Positions 4,887 through 5,647 of a stretch of DNA of 5,647 nucleotides are shown piece by piece. Under the pieces are notes generated by a model. It saw only the letters and a program-made list of their open reading frames with translations. It had not been told where the DNA came from and ran no database searches. The translations under genes and the position numbers were made by a program. Position 1 is the stretch's first letter; every line of letters begins with the position of its first letter. This DNA is from Candidatus Eiseniibacteriota bacterium (lineage in GTDB: Bacteria > Arandabacterota > Arandabacteria > Arandabacterales > Arandabacteraceae), in assembly GCA_030622265.1 (NCBI GenBank), contig JAUXGG010000131.1:1-5647 (forward strand), in the 5' to 3' direction.

Positions 4887-5291
4887 TCATTGTACGTGCT
4901 GCGCCACGAAATTGAGATAGGCTTGCCTTCCGCCATGCTTGCTCCATCTCTTGACTGATCTTTGGATTCTCTTCAAGCAGAGCAAGATCTCATCGACCGT
5001 CTTCGGCTCGGGCGCAGGGTTCTCCTCTTCGTCGGAGGCCCCGGGTGCCCTCGCCCGGCCCAGCCGCCACTCGCACATGTGGTGAACGTTCCCCATGAGG
5101 GTCCGCTCGACCCGGGACAGGGAGAAGTTGCGAGGGGCACGTCCGATCTTCTCGGCGACATAGATATCCTTGAGCGCTTCGAGCATTCGCATGACATCGT
5201 AGTCGGACATCTCCGGATATTGCCTGTGGGTGACGACGATAGCGAATTCGATGTTCTGGAGAACGTCGGTGTACTTGTCTTCGACTCTCAT
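4887..5291 (-). CDS. Conserved-looking hypothetical protein, 134 residues
   Basis: I do not recognise a named family. The protein appears soluble and mostly helical, with no signal peptide or membrane segment. It has two blocks. Residues 1-80 include DVLQNIEFAIVVTHRQYPEM and MLEALKDIYVAEKIGRAPRN, then SRVERTLMGNVHHMCEWRLGR. Residues 97-132 include TVDEILLCLKRIQRSVKRWS and GGRQAYLNFVAQHV. An acidic, Pro-rich linker (about 83-96: GASDEEENPAPEP) joins them and looks like a variable hinge. The two blocks have the composition of constrained coding sequence (regular hydrophobic spacing, few rare residues), and the reading frame is long relative to the gaps around it. Only a weak purine-rich GAGAGAAAG precedes the ATG. 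It is 99 nt upstream of vapB on the same strand but separated by the vapBC promoter, so it is probably not part of that operon. Confidence 0.68.
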   Translation of the reverse strand: MRVEDKYTDVLQNIEFAIVVTHRQYPEMSDYDVMRMLEALKDIYVAEKIGRAPRNFSLSRVERTLMGNVHHMCEWRLGRARAPGASDEEENPAPEPKTVDEILLCLKRIQRSVKRWSKHGGRQAYLNFVAQHVQ

Positions 5292-5428
5292 CTTTCTCTC
5301 AGCACAATGTTGACGCTAATATGAGGGTACCACAGAGCTACACAGCTGTTCAATCACCACTGGCCCGCTTTCCAGCCTTTCCTTTAGCCCCCCGATAGTG
5401 TATGCTGCTTGGCGAAAGCGGGACTCCT

Positions 5429-5647
5429 ATGAGATATGTCCTCGGCAAGGAAATAGGCAGGGGGAGCTTCGGCAGGGTCTGCGAGGCCCGGGATAGTAAG
5501 GGAAACGCATATGCCGTAAAGCTCGCCGACGGCGAAGAGGGCCGGCAGCTCCTGCGCCAGCAGTTTGAGCTCCTCTCAGGGGCAGATCACAGACGGATCG
5601 TACGAGCATACGATTTCAGCACCGCCATCCGGGACGGGGCAATGATG
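5429..5647 (+). CDS. Serine/threonine protein kinase (Hanks-type), N-lobe only, runs off right edge
   Basis: The first 73 residues of a eukaryotic-like protein kinase are visible and the frame is open to the last base. The glycine-rich ATP loop is GRGSFGRV (residues 10-17), the ATP-anchoring lysine is Lys31 in AYAVKLA, and DHRRIVRAYDF (53-63) matches the HPNIV-x-x-Y-D-F region after helix C. Counting back from that His, the position usually occupied by the helix-C Glu is Gln45 (QQFELL), although Glu47 lies two residues on. The catalytic loop and any C-terminal sensory, membrane or effector domains are outside the window. The kinase motif begins almost at residue 1, so there is no N-terminal extension. 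An in-frame ATG at 5402 would add nine residues; neither start has a good Shine-Dalgarno sequence, and a stop lies at 5396-5398. Confidence 0.87.
   Translation, partial: MRYVLGKEIGRGSFGRVCEARDSKGNAYAVKLADGEEGRQLLRQQFELLSGADHRRIVRAYDFSTAIRDGAMM

Noticed and set aside
4962..5324. Plus-strand 120-codon ORF opposite the 134-residue protein
   Set aside because: The minus-strand frame has the more protein-like composition, with helix-forming blocks and aromatic/charged signatures; the plus frame is Gly/Leu/Asp-rich antisense sequence without a ribosome-binding site.
1..5647. CRISPR array, tRNA or rRNA genes
   Set aside because: No regularly spaced direct repeats, no tRNA-like cloverleaf with a T-loop GGTTCRANYC motif and no rRNA-like sequence were seen on reading both strands.

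Overview
The window looks like chromosomal DNA from a GC-rich (roughly mid-50s % by eye) bacterium with standard Shine-Dalgarno signals. The best lineage clue is a gingipain-like C25 peptidase with a C-terminal FlgD/type IX-style sorting domain. That architecture is common in the Bacteroidetes/FCB superphylum and related candidate phyla (for example Eisenbacteria, Krumholzibacteria, Latescibacteria). This placement is an inference. The region reads as accessory or decaying sequence: an insertion sequence, a decapitated gene, a chimeric pseudogene, a REP-like palindrome and a toxin-antitoxin pair.

Layout. Positions 1-474 (minus) hold the N-terminal 158 residues of an IS256-family transposase that runs off the left edge; the IS end lies near 570. 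Directly next to it, 582-2348 (plus) is a C25 peptidase that has lost its signal peptide and propeptide, so the IS has apparently cut the gene. A perfect 25-bp-arm palindrome (2355-2406) separates it from the convergent flavodoxin-family reductase (3188-2490, minus). Divergent from the reductase is a HAD-IIIA phosphatase with a GmhB-like zinc loop (3347-3841, plus). It is followed 31 nt later by an ORF made of the first helix of an RDD membrane protein joined in frame to the tail of an unrelated, YoaP/GNAT-like protein. That ORF is interrupted by an amber codon (3873-4088, tail to 4202).

On the minus strand, a vapBC toxin-antitoxin operon (4788-4235) is preceded by three ATGCAT half-sites spaced 10 and 11 bp apart within its likely promoter. 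Upstream of that is an unrecognised 134-residue protein (5291-4887, minus). A Ser/Thr protein kinase begins at 5429 (plus) and runs off the right edge.

How the genes relate. Only vapB and vapC are clearly functionally coupled (ATGA overlap, shared operator). The HAD gene and the RDD remnant probably share a transcript. The remaining genes show no evident pathway link. I did not find a convincing undescribed multi-gene system. The most notable items are the chimeric pseudogene, the helically phased vapBC operator with a probable leaderless start, the IS-decapitated peptidase and the large palindrome.
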